64,000 bases of DNA from Ostreococcus mediterraneus. Its lineage: Eukaryota; Chlorophyta; Mamiellophyceae; Mamiellales; Bathycoccaceae. Where the stretch lies: assembly GCA_012295225.1 (NCBI GenBank), contig WMKK01000004.1, forward strand, positions 508,113-572,112. Reading direction: 5' to 3'. Under the pieces are notes generated by a model. It was not told the DNA's origin, ran no database searches, and saw nothing but the letters and a program-made list of their open reading frames with translations. Both the position numbers and the translations under genes were made by a program. This document shows, piece after piece, positions 8,510 to 18,700 of this stretch (within the stretch, counting starts at the first letter, position 1; every line of letters starts with the position of its first letter).

Positions 8510-8998
8510 CTACGACTTCTTCCTCTTCTTCCTCTTCGCTCCACCTCGAGTTCGAATACGACGTTTACTTTTACTTTGCTCTACTGTGGCACCACTACCG
8601 CCGCCGCCGCCGCCGCTGTCGACGTCGTCGTCGTCGGTACCGGAGAACTCGCCAGTCGCCGCGAGCGTCGCCGCCGTCGCGCGCTTGCGCTCAGCGTTTT
8701 TACGCCTCTCGTTCGCCTCGCGCACGCGTTCAACCTTTGCCTCCTCTTCTGTCTTGACTACGCCCGTCCCGGGATCGGCTTTGCGTCGTGCGCCGTCTAA
8801 GCGCGCGTTGGCGCTCGTGATGGCGCGCAAAGTGTTCCCGAGGAACGCCACGTTGGGCCTGAGCTTCGCGGGCGACGCTGTCGACGGCACCGACGTCGAT
8901 GCCGGGGCATCATCGCGCGCGCCACCGGCCCACGCCGCGAGTTTAGGTGCACCGAGTGCCGCCATGCGCGCTTGAGCGCGCGCGAAGCCGTCGGACAT
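8510..8998 (-). CDS. Small basic nuclear-type protein with an F-L-x-N-T-L-R motif
   Basis: This 162-residue protein has no recognisable enzymatic domain. A conserved-looking core (about residues 45-62: P-N-V-A-F-L-G-N-T-L-R) is followed by a Lys/Arg/Glu helix (about 80-108), an acidic D-D-D-D patch with poly-Gly, and a C-terminal run of K-R-K-K-R-K-K that would serve as a nuclear or nucleolar signal. The core resembles the F-L-I-N-T-I-K motif of the alternative (isoform 2) product of human POLR1D, but this is a short match from memory. The gene converges with DUF179. Confidence 0.6.
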   Translation of the reverse strand: MSDGFARAQARMAALGAPKLAAWAGGARDDAPASTSVPSTASPAKLRPNVAFLGNTLRAITSANARLDGARRKADPGTGVVKTEEEAKVERVREANERRKNAERKRATAATLAATGEFSGTDDDDVDSGGGGGGSGATVEQSKSKRRIRTRGGAKRKKRKKS

Positions 8999-9132
8999 AT
9001 CGCTCTCCCGGGGCCACTGCCCCGATGTGAGGCGCGCGAGCGGGTGAAAGAATAGATATTAACCGCATCTTTTCTGATGACGCTCCAAAGCTAGTTTAAT
9101 AGTTTAATACGGGCAAGCAAGTGTAGTGTCGA

Positions 9133-10874
9133 CTAGGAGAAGTACTCCAGGAGCATGTTGTTTTCGGGGTGTAAGCCGACGGCGGCGCGGAAAAAGTTTT
9201 CCAACATAGCGCGCTGCTTTTGCAGCGCATTGACGAGAGGCATACCTCTGGGTACTAAAGGCGCCTTACTCCAGTACGACAGCAAAACCGCCACTGGGTG
9301 TAAGTGGTGGAAGCAATCCTTTTCGCCATCCGACTCGCACTTGATTTGCACGCGCGTCAACAACTCGGCTACGAGGCACAAGTCTAAAATGAGCGGCGCC
9401 GCGAGGAGCGAATCTTCGCACGTGTTGTGCATCACAATGGTGTTCGAGCCATTCATAAAGATACTGCTCGTGTACTCGTCCATCGCGCGCTTGCTATCAC
9501 CAACGTTGGGGACGTATTTAATCACCACTGTGTGATCGGGTTTTTCTCCAGGGGCGTATAACAAAGGATTCGAGCGCACCATGTCGTCCACGACGTTTGA
9601 CTTGGAAATTTCCTTCGATCTAAATGTCTGCGGTGCGCTCAAGTTCAACCCATCATTGTTCCCGAGGTGGTTGTAACTCACAATAGACGTCGGCTTGAGA
9701 CCAGCACCGACGAGGTACTCAACTAACGCAGATTTCATCTTAGTTTGGCCAGTCTTGAAATCATCGCCGCCGATGATGGATTTTAAACGCAACGACGCCT
9801 CCAACACACCAGGAACAAACGTATTTTGCGGGCTACCGTTAATGAAGGGCGTGCGCTCATCTATGCACGCCAATGCAAATAACGTGCTCGGGCTAATTTC
9901 TTCCTCTCCCGCCTTAATGGCGGCGCGCAAGTTTTCCTCGCTGTCGTGCACGCCGGCGCGCACTTCGGTGTATCGCTCCGTATTGGCTGTCCACAACACC
10001 ACTACGCTATCAACCCCACTCTTGGCCTTGAAATCACGAATATCCGCACGAATTTGAGCCATTTGTTGCTCCTTAGTGCCAATGATGACGTTTGTCGCGC
10101 GATCGGCTTGATTACTCGCGACAAATTTCGGATCAAAAATACTCGCGCGCGGCGTGAGACCCTCCATGTGCGGTCTGAGCTGACGTTGTAAATCATAGTC
10201 TAAAACCTTCGCCCGCGTCATGGCATCCGCTAAGTTGACGTTACTAATGTCCCAGCCATCAATGATGATATCGTTTGGGTTTGCCAAAGGCATCAACGAC
10301 TTAAAAGGCACGTGCACTTCTTCGCCGTTGTAACTCCCGACGCGACACGTCGCGCTCTGCGTCAGCGAACCCCAATAATTCGGCTTTTGCTCACCATCTC
10401 GCGTGCGCCATCGGATGTCAAGTCTATTGGCTAATATCCCACCCGTCAGCGTCGAACCGTTATTCCCTCCCCAGCCAACGAGCATGAATCCAACCTTTGG
10501 CACCGCGGTTTCCGTGCGAATCACGTACTCGGTCTCTTCGGGTATGAATGAAAACTTGGACGACCCATTCTCGCCGCTCTTCTTCTCCACACGCGTGTTT
10601 TGATACCTACGTCGCGTGCGCATGAATACAACCACACATACTCATCAGTCAGTCCATCGTTTCAACCGCACACACCACCGCAGCGACGCCTCCGAAGCGA
10701 TCGCATCACGTCACCGCGCATCGCAACGCCATCGCGATCGTTCCGCGCGACGCACAAGACGCACCGTATGGTCGACTCCACGACCTCCACCGCCCCTCGC
10801 GCGTCGTCGTCATCCACGGCGACGCATCGACGACGCACGCGCGCGCTCTCGACGTCGAAATTCGTCACCAACAT
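9133..10874 (-). CDS. MIPS: Inositol-3-phosphate synthase (2 exons)
   Basis: The enzyme converts glucose 6-phosphate to inositol 3-phosphate using NAD, the committed step to inositol, phytate and inositol lipids. Exon 2 (10606-9133) carries the NAD-binding G-W-G-G-N-N-G-S-T, then [10 protein letters not shown] and K-S-x-V-D-D-M. It lacks a natural N-terminus. Exon 1 (10874-10765) begins [10 protein letters not shown], matching the family's N-terminal F-x-V-E-S motif. It splices through GTGCG...GTAG across 158 bases with a GACTGACTG branch site, giving S-T-I-R-Y-Q-N-T-R-V at the join. The product is 527 residues, against about 510 for plant enzymes. Confidence 0.93.
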
Positions 10875-11811
10875 CGACGCAAACGACGACGCAAACGACG
10901 ACGACGCGCACTGCGGACGTCGCGCGACGGCGCGCGCGGACGTCGCGCGACGCCACCGAAACACCACACAGCGCGAACGCACGCCACTGTATGCGTGATT
11001 TATCGCAACACGGGATTTTCGGAAGTCCACGCGTGCGCCATGCATACGTATTGGACGCACATGTATCGCATCAGAGCGCCACACATCGCACGCGCACATG
11101 TGCTCTAAAATACCCTTCATCGGTATATATCCACCACAGTACCTTATGTACATACTATATACCAAAATCCCTATATATATATGTGTGATACGGTCGTCGC
11201 GCGCGCGTACCGTACCACGTTTCCCCGACACGGCGCGTCGCGACGACGACGACGACGACGACGACGCGCGCGTCCCAACTCTGCGCGCGCGCGAGTCACA
11301 TTCACGCGCGCGTCCGCGCGCGATGTCGTCGCACACGACGTCTCACGCCGCCGCCGAGACGAGACGAGACGAGATCCAGCGCCGCCCCGCCCCCGTCGAC
11401 GCGACGCGTACGTGTCATCTGGTATACTACGTGTTCATAGAATACACTCTTTTTACGCATCTCCTGATGAACCAGGGACCAATGGAAAGGTTCTCTATCG
11501 CCATATCGTATAATATACGCCTCATTTTGCTATATAAGACCTCAGCGAATTGCACACACTGTATATCGTATTCATGTGGTCTTTGACTACACACACATAT
11601 ATAGGTTAATACAATACCAGGATACGTCTGTGACCATCGACACACGCGCGTGCCTCGGCGCGAGATGTGAGATCTCGCGGGATTCGCCGCGCGGGATTCG
11701 CCGGGCGTCGTACAAGGGTGCGCGCGATGATGGGCGTTCGCATGGCTACACTACGTGCGACGAGGACGACGACGAGGACGACGACGACGACGCCATTCTC
11801 GCACACGCATC
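10875..11811. promoter_or_regulatory. Long divergent promoter region between MIPS and LHCA1
   Basis: This is 937 bases, the largest gene-free stretch inside the gene-dense part. GC-rich, CGA-repeat segments (around 10880-10980 and 11225-11400) alternate with AT-rich islands (11100-11190 and 11410-11635). The AT-rich islands contain a CCAAT at 11479-11483 and a TATATAAG at 11531-11538 on the LHCA1 strand, and an alternating TA run near 11172-11182. These are plausible core promoter elements, but distances to transcription starts are unknown. No coding frame was found in it. Confidence 0.5.
11531..11538 (+). promoter_or_regulatory. Candidate TATA box for LHCA1
   Basis: TATATAAG lies 48 bases after a CCAAT box, upstream of LHCA1, inside an AT-rich island. 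The distance to the ATG (281 bases) would require a long 5' leader, so a second TA-rich site at 11598-11605 is an alternative. Confidence 0.35.
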
Positions 11812-12765
11812 ATGTTCGCGCACGCCCGCGTTTTCGCCACCACCGTCGCCCCTCGCGCGCGCGCCGCGCCCAAGGTGAACACCACCACGCGCGGTGCGGC
11901 GTCTGATAACTGGTTCCCGGGTGCGTCGTGCGCGACGTGAGGAAAGAGCGCGATGATGATGATGATGATGATGATGATGAGGACGATCGCGCGGGTGTTT
12001 GAGTGTTGACTGACGCAAAGGGGTGTGTGTTGTGTTGATAAAGCGCAGGGAGCACTCGTCCGGCGTACCTTGATGGTTCGTCCCCGTGGTATGTGTTTGT
12101 GTGTTGATAAAGCGCGATGCGTGGCGTGGGCGGCGCGGGCGCGAGAGGGACGATTGCGCTGGCGAAGATATTCGCGCGCGCGAACGCGAGAGAGACAATA
12201 GTGACTGACGTGTGCGGTTTTTGTGTGCATGTAATACAGCGACTATGGTTTTGACCCGCTCAAGCTCGGTGAGAAGCCGGAAAACTTGCAACGCTACCGT
12301 GAGGCTGAGCTCATCCACGGCCGCTGGGCGATGATGGGCGTCGCCGGCGTCATCGGCGTCGAAGTCGCCGGTCAAGGTACGTGGGTCACCGCGCAACCGA
12401 CGTCTTGGGAACAAACCGCCAAGTACATGGGCATGGAGACCCACGCCAACTTGTTCGCGGTCATTGGTACCAACTTGTTGTTGGTGGCGTTCGCTGAGTC
12501 CGCGCGCGGCGCCGCGAAGGGTACCGACCGCATGTACCCGGGTGGCAAGTTTGACCCGTTGGGATGGAGCAAGGGTGCTGATTTCGAGACGCTTAAGCGC
12601 AAGGAGATTGCCAACGGCAGAGTTGCCATGTTGGCGTTCTTGGGCGTAATGAGCGAAAACCAAGCGTGCCCGGGTCTCGGCCCGGTTGAAGCGCTCAAGG
12701 AGCACATCGCGTCCCCGTGGACCGTCTCCGCGGCGACCAACGCCAACGCCGTCCCCTTCTTGTAA
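11812..12765 (+). CDS. LHCA1: Photosystem I light-harvesting protein, LHCA1-like (3 exons)
   Basis: My model has exons 11812-11920, 12049-12088 and 12240-12765 and gives 224 residues. Exon 1 encodes a short transit peptide and N-W-F-P-G. The 40-base middle exon encodes S-T-R-P-A-Y-L-D-G-S-S-P. Exon 3 starts with D-Y-G-F-D-P-L-K-L-G, then E-A-E-L-I-H-G-R-W-A-M, the first chlorophyll-binding helix with its Glu/Arg ligand pair, and later K-E-I-A-N-G-R-V-A-M for the third helix. The order R-P-A-Y-L-D-G-S-x-P and E-N-L-x-R-Y-x-E-x-E-L-I-H is that of LHCA1. Both introns carry a TGACTGACG branch site 30-36 bases before their AG. The product is a thylakoid membrane protein of the PSI antenna. Confidence 0.9.
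11952..11980 (+). repeat. GAT microsatellite in LHCA1 intron 1
   Basis: About nine and a half uninterrupted GAT units lie near the 5' end of the first LHCA1 intron. Length polymorphism between strains is likely. Confidence 0.9.
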
Positions 12766-13007
12766 TCGCGTCGTCTGGCGTTCGTCACGAGATGTATGTG
12801 ACGGTTCCACACTTTTTCGATTTACCACCTCACTTTTGTAATGCGACGTAAAACCGCGCGTTATAAATCACTCATCCATTGTTTTAAAACGCCGCGACGC
12901 TCGAGCAGATGACTTCACAACGCCGTCGCGAGCGTTCGCGTCGAGTCCCGTCGCATCGCGCAACTCACCGTCGCAGTCGCGCCCTAAAGCACAACAACGA
13001 CGCTCAG

Positions 13008-15467
13008 ATGTCGTGCGCGTCGACGTCGACGTCATCGCTCGCGCGATCGTACGCTCGCGCCGTCGCGAGTTCAACGTCATCAGCATCACCGCAGTGTTCT
13101 TGGTGGCGCTCGCCTCGACGCTGCGCCGTGCACGCGGCCGCCAACGACAGCGGCGTCTCGGACACATACGTGACCACCTTACACACCAAACGAGATCGCA
13201 CGATTGACGTCGTCGTCACGCGAGACGCCGCGAGCGCGTCGTTTGTTGTGCGCGCGACGCTGCGAGAGCGCTCGGCGTCTCGGCGTCGGCTCCGTCGCGG
13301 GACATCCGATGGTGACGACGTCGTGCTCCTGCACTTTGGTTTAACCCGAGAGAGCGCGAGAGAGTGGATGTGTTTAGAGGATTTACCCGATGGTGGGACG
13401 TATGACGACGCCACGGGGGCGATGCGATTGGCATTTGACGCCTCGACGGCGTCGGCGGAGATTTTCATTCCGGAATACGTCGCCCCGGCGAGTTTAGATT
13501 TCGTGCTCTATGACCCTACGCGCGATGCGTACGACGAACCGAGCGGTGGTTGGGCAGGAAGTGCGTTTAGCGTGCCGTTGGGCATCGGATGCGGGCACGC
13601 GCGCGAGCTCGGAGCGACGGTGACGACGTACGACGAGGAGACGAGACGCGGAGCGTTCAACATCGCAGTGCTCTCTCGACACGCCACTGCGGTGTCTTTA
13701 GTGTTACAATGGCGCGAGAACACCATGGAGTTGGCGTTAAATCCAATATCACATCGTACTGGGAACGTGTGGCACATAGAGGTGCCGTATGGAGGCGAAG
13801 GCGACGTGCTGCACGCGCCGACGAGGGACGACGACGTGTTGTATGGCTTTCGATGTGAAGGCGATCCCGAAGGCCGCGGTGGGTCGAGGTTTTTCCCAGC
13901 GCAAGTGTTGTTCGACCCGCGAGCGATCGAGCTTAGAGCGCCGTTGAGTGAGATGGAAGAGCCCACGCCGACGCCGCGATTTCTCGGTTCGCTCGCGGCG
14001 GCTTTGGAACGTCGCGTCGTCGGCGAGCGAACGGCTCCGCGTCGGCGAGAACAAGAACAAGAGCAAGTCGTGGCATTTGATGTGGACGTATCGACGTTCA
14101 CGCGTGAAGGCACATTGCGCGCAGCGGCGAGCGCGCTCGAGGAGCGGCGATCAAAGACGGCGTTTAACGCCGTGGCGCTCGCTCCGTTGCTCGCTCGATG
14201 CGCCGACGGTCGCGCCGACGCGCCGGTGAGCTTCTTTGCAATCGACCCAAAGTTTGGCACGCGCGCGGATTTGAGAGAATTTGTACATAGAATGAATGCC
14301 GTAGGCGTTGAGGTTTGGATGCGATGCGTGCTGACGCAAACGGGTGAGGGTACGGACGCGTCGCCGCGAAGCGAAAGCCTTCGCGGAATCGACGCCGCGA
14401 GTTACTTCCAACTCGGCGCGAGCGGTGGATTAGAACCCGCAGGCGTGCCCATGACGACGGCGTTGAATCCGTGCTCGGCGCCGACGATCGCCTTGCTCAC
14501 CGATGCGTTGCGTTCGTTTGCAATTTATGAAGGCGTGTCGAGCTTTATCATTGAATCCGGCGGCGGCATTGTCCGTGGGCCCCTCGGCAGGTCGCCGTTA
14601 TTAGAAAAGCTCGCGCACGACGCCGTGCTTGGGAACGCGGCAAAGAAATTATGGCTCACACCGAGTGAGTTTGAGTGCGGCGCCATGCCGTCGTGGGGAA
14701 TCATCGGCGAACGCAACTCAAAGTTTTCGCCTTCGATGGCGCGCTTTTTCCAGGGCCACTCGGGCGCGCTCCGCGACATGGCGCTTCGTCTCGGCGGCTC
14801 TCCGGACGTCTTCAACGGCGTGCGTGACGCTAGACATGGATTAAATGCCCTCGAAATCGCGAAGCCGAAGTCATTCGTACCGTCTGTCGTGCCTGGTCAA
14901 CCTCCGACGCCGGCGCGAGACGACGCGTCGCTCGCGTCGCTCGCCGCCGCCTTCACCTCCAACGGAGGCGTACTGATGGACATTAAAACCCTCGATGATC
15001 CCAATCTTGGGCCATTGGCGTCGAAACTCGCCGAATTTCGCACTCGTCGCGGCGATATCTTCGCCGATGATGCCGCAGCATACGACGACATGACATGGAT
15101 TGACCCGTTCACGGGAACGACGCCGGATTGGGACAACGCCGGCGCCGCGCCCGTACTCGCGTGCGTGCGACACAAACCTCTGGCAACGCCGTTCCCAGCC
15201 ACAACGACCGCAACAGCACTGACACCAACTAGAACACTCACCATCGGTGACGTATTCATCGCATACAACGGCTCAAGAGTCGGCGTATCCGTCACGCTTC
15301 CGCCGCCGCCGCCCGGCGCGGTTTGGACAATCGCGCTCGCCGCGTCCGCTCCCCCTCCATCTTCACCACCGCAAACGACGCAAACGATGACGCAACGCAT
15401 CACAACGACGTATCTCGTGCCTCCATGCGCGGTAGTCATCTTAGAACTCGCACGTCAATCGCCATAG
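13008..15467 (+). CDS. ISA2: Non-catalytic isoamylase, ISA2-like
   Basis: The product has 819 residues from the ATG at 13008, which opens a Ser/Arg-rich plastid transit peptide. An in-frame ATG at 12909 is an alternative. An N-terminal beta-sandwich region precedes a CBM48-like segment (about 220-310) and a GH13-type barrel. The positions of the four catalytic regions can be located but their key residues are missing: V-W-M-R-C-V-L-T-Q where V-D-V-V-F-N-H is expected, and F-I-I-E-S where the G-F-R-F-D nucleophile motif should be. Plant ISA2 is likewise inactive and works as a partner of ISA1 in starch debranching. The segment L-R-L-G-G-S-P-D-V-F also resembles ISA2. Confidence 0.75.
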   Translation: MSCASTSTSSLARSYARAVASSTSSASPQCSWWRSPRRCAVHAAANDSGVSDTYVTTLHTKRDRTIDVVVTRDAASASFVVRATLRERSASRRRLRRGTSDGDDVVLLHFGLTRESAREWMCLEDLPDGGTYDDATGAMRLAFDASTASAEIFIPEYVAPASLDFVLYDPTRDAYDEPSGGWAGSAFSVPLGIGCGHARELGATVTTYDEETRRGAFNIAVLSRHATAVSLVLQWRENTMELALNPISHRTGNVWHIEVPYGGEGDVLHAPTRDDDVLYGFRCEGDPEGRGGSRFFPAQVLFDPRAIELRAPLSEMEEPTPTPRFLGSLAAALERRVVGERTAPRRREQEQEQVVAFDVDVSTFTREGTLRAAASALEERRSKTAFNAVALAPLLARCADGRADAPVSFFAIDPKFGTRADLREFVHRMNAVGVEVWMRCVLTQTGEGTDASPRSESLRGIDAASYFQLGASGGLEPAGVPMTTALNPCSAPTIALLTDALRSFAIYEGVSSFIIESGGGIVRGPLGRSPLLEKLAHDAVLGNAAKKLWLTPSEFECGAMPSWGIIGERNSKFSPSMARFFQGHSGALRDMALRLGGSPDVFNGVRDARHGLNALEIAKPKSFVPSVVPGQPPTPARDDASLASLAAAFTSNGGVLMDIKTLDDPNLGPLASKLAEFRTRRGDIFADDAAAYDDMTWIDPFTGTTPDWDNAGAAPVLACVRHKPLATPFPATTTATALTPTRTLTIGDVFIAYNGSRVGVSVTLPPPPPGAVWTIALAASAPPPSSPPQTTQTMTQRITTTYLVPPCAVVILELARQSP

Positions 15468-15770
15468 TGTAATCTACCGACCCGCATCTCCGCGAGCGCG
15501 CGCGTCCCAGCGTCGCAGCCTCTGGCGGCTGGCGGCTGAGATTGATCGACGCTTTATCTTCACTTTTCGTCGCACGCACCGCACTCGCGCGCGACCGCGA
15601 CGGAAAACGCGCCCAACGAACCCATTACGGGTGTTATTTTCGCGCGCTCGGCATCGCCCCGTCGCCGCATCGTCGTCGTCGTCGACGCGCTTTTGTCGCG
15701 GTGGGACCATAAAGCGCACCAGAGCACCAAAAGAAGGACCCTTCTTGTCGTCGTATAGCGTCGTCGAACG
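15468..15770. other. Intergenic region upstream of eEF3
   Basis: This is 303 bases between two genes on the same strand. It holds the 3' end of the isoamylase transcript and the eEF3 promoter. No conserved motif, RNA gene or open frame with coding character was recognised. Confidence 0.5.
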
Positions 15771-18700
15771 ATGTCCATCACGCTCGAGCGGCGCGGCCGC
15801 ATACCATCCGTGCACTCGATGTCAAACATGAGCGAGATTTCGTGCGCATCGATCGAGACGGCGGATGAACGCAGCGCGGAGGAGGTGGCTGAGGCCAAGG
15901 AGGCGTTGCTGGCGTCGGATCGCGGCGAGTTTGTCGACGCCGTGCGAAGCGGGAAGTTGATTTCGAGCAAGTGTGCGATTGGATTAGGGGATGTGAGTGA
16001 GGATATTCGTGATGCGGCGTTGAGCGTTGGGCGAGCGGCGTTGAGCGAGGTGAGCGATAAGGACGTCGGTCGGGCGTGCGTGGAGGCGTTGTCGACATAT
16101 TTAACGGGACAAGGAGCGTGTGAACCGACGTCGCATAGCGAGGATCACACGCACGGTGGGATTTTGGCGTTTTATGGACACGCGGCGCAGTTATTTGAGG
16201 ATGATGAAGGGAAAGTTCGGGCGATGACGAATATGGTGGCGGCGTTGAAGAATGTTCGGGACGCCGGGGCGTTTATCGGCGCTCGCGCACTTGGAAACCT
16301 TGCGATGGATAGCAAGGATGCGGCTATTGCTATGGTTGGAGATTTACAAACGAAAGCTTTGACGTTTGATGATCCGCGTGAGCGGCGCGCGGCGGCGGCT
16401 GGGATTGCGGGTATCTGTAAGGGTGTTGGTATCACCGCGCTCGCGCACTTGCGCATCGTCGACGGTATCAAGCGCGCCATCGCGGATAAGAAGGATCATG
16501 ACGCGCGCGCTGGAGCGTTGGCCATGTACGCACACATGTGTCGCACCGCGGGTCGTGGGTTTGAACCCTATGCCGTCGGTCTCGCGCCCGAAGTGTTTGC
16601 TTTGATGGGTGACAGAGACGCCGACGTTCGTGAATCCGCCCACTTGGCGCAAGCATCCGTCGTCAAAGCCTTGCCTTTGACCGCCATGAAGCTCTTATCG
16701 CCGGCAATTTTGGCTGGTATGCAGCACAAAGACTGGCAATGCAAACTTGGGTCCTTGCACATCATCGGTGATCTCGCGAATCGCGTGCCGCAATCTTTTA
16801 TGCGCACCGTCCCGGATTTATTTCCGGCGTTTTTGGAATGCCTCTTCGACACGCACCCCAAAGTCTCCGCTTTATCTGCGGAAATTTTACCCAGCATCTG
16901 CGCTTGCGTAAAGAATGCTGAGATTTTGGGTATGTTGAATCTCATCATGAGCGCCATTAACGAACCGCAATCGAAAACTGAAGACTGCTTGGATAAACTC
17001 ATGGAGACAACGTTTGTCAACTCGATGGATGCGCCTTCGTTGGCGGTCATCTTACCAGTCATTCTCCGCGGTTTGCGCGAACGCACGAAGGAACTCAAGC
17101 AAAAGGCTGCGGTGACGTGCGGGAATATCTGTGCATTGGTTGACGACACGCGAGATTTGATGCCATTCATTCCGTCGCTGTTGCCAGAATTGGAAAAGGC
17201 AGAGGAGCACTCGCACCCGGATTTGCGCGAAGCCGCGACGCGCGCCAAGGAAAGTCTGATGAAGGGCATCGACGCCAACTCCGAAGAGCGTAAGTGCGCG
17301 TCTGAGATGGTTAATCAAGCTATTCAAGCTGCAGGGATTGCCGTCGATAGCGAAACGCAAACCTACGCCGCCGCTCTCGGTGGTTGGGTGATGGAATCCG
17401 CTCCGATGCGCATTCCGCCTTCGATTTTGGCCAACGACATCAAGCGCGAGCTCACGCCTGTTCTCGAGAGTGCGCTCGGTGATGATCTCGAAGCCATCGA
17501 GAAAGCTGCAAACGCGTCTGTGTTGACGTACAAGAACCTCGACGAGTCGGCGCTTCTCGACGATAGCACCAAGGATTATATCGTCGATCTTCAAGGGATC
17601 ATTCTCGCCTTTGCCGGGCGCGTGTTGCTTCAACGCACAAACTTCACCTTGGAGCGTGGACATACGTACGGCATTGTCGGTCAAAATGGTACGGGTAAAA
17701 CAACGTTATTGAACCGTATTGCAGCCAAGGATATCGCCGGTTTCCCCGAGGACGTTTCGGTGTACTACATTCGTCACGAGATTACGAGTGAAAAAGAGGA
17801 AACAATCGTGGATTTCATGGTGCAAATGGTCCCCGAAGGCGTGAGCCGTGAGACCGTGATAAACACCCTCATGCAAGTTGGGTTTGACGACGAAAAGATG
17901 AAAGCGACGATTCAGTCTTTGTCTGGAGGATGGCGCATGAAACTCGCCATTGCGCGCGCCATGTTGTGGAACGCCGAAGTGCTCTTGCTAGATGAGCCGA
18001 CGAATCACTTGGACACGAGCGCCATCGCGTGGCTGGTGGAATACTTGAAGTCGCTCACGAACACGACCATCTGCCTCGTATCGCACGATTATGACTTCTT
18101 GTCCGAGGTGCTCAGCGATGTCATTCACTTGAGCGAAAAGACGTTGACGTATTACCCCATGGGTTTCCGCGATTTCCAAGCGCTCAAGCCGGAAATCGTC
18201 GCCGCGTTGCCATCCAACGATAACGCCATCTCAAAGCAAGCGAATATCTCCGATGAAGCACCAGCCAAAGATTCGGCGACTAAGAAGGACAGTGGCTTTG
18301 CCATTGACCAAATTGGCGAAAACCAGCCAGAGCACATTAAACCTATTCGGTTCCCCGAACCAGGTGATTTGGAAGGCGTCAAGTCTCGCGCTAAGGTTGT
18401 CATGTACATGAAGGATGTCACGTTTGGCTACCCGGGAACGTCGAAGAAGATTTTGAACGGTGCGACAGTTAAGATTACGCAAAACTCAAGAGCCGCTCTC
18501 GTCGGCTTGAATGGTGCCGGTAAGACGACGTTGATGAAATTGTTGATTGGCGAGTTGGATCCCGAAGACGGTATCGGCGAAGTGTGGCGTCACCACAACT
18601 TGCGCTTGTCCTACGTCGCCCAGCACTCGATGCATCACTTGGAAGAGTCTGTAGAAAACACACCGCTGGAATACTTGCAAAACCGCTTCTACAATGGTCG

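Noticed and set aside
11238-11262. CGA-rich repeats and the GAT run as a CRISPR array or satellite
   Set aside because: They are simple trinucleotide tracts without spacers.
11746-12828. Minus-strand frame of 360 codons opposite LHCA1
   Set aside because: It spans the LHCA1 introns and exons in antisense, and contains a poly-His run from the GAT microsatellite. No conserved feature was seen.
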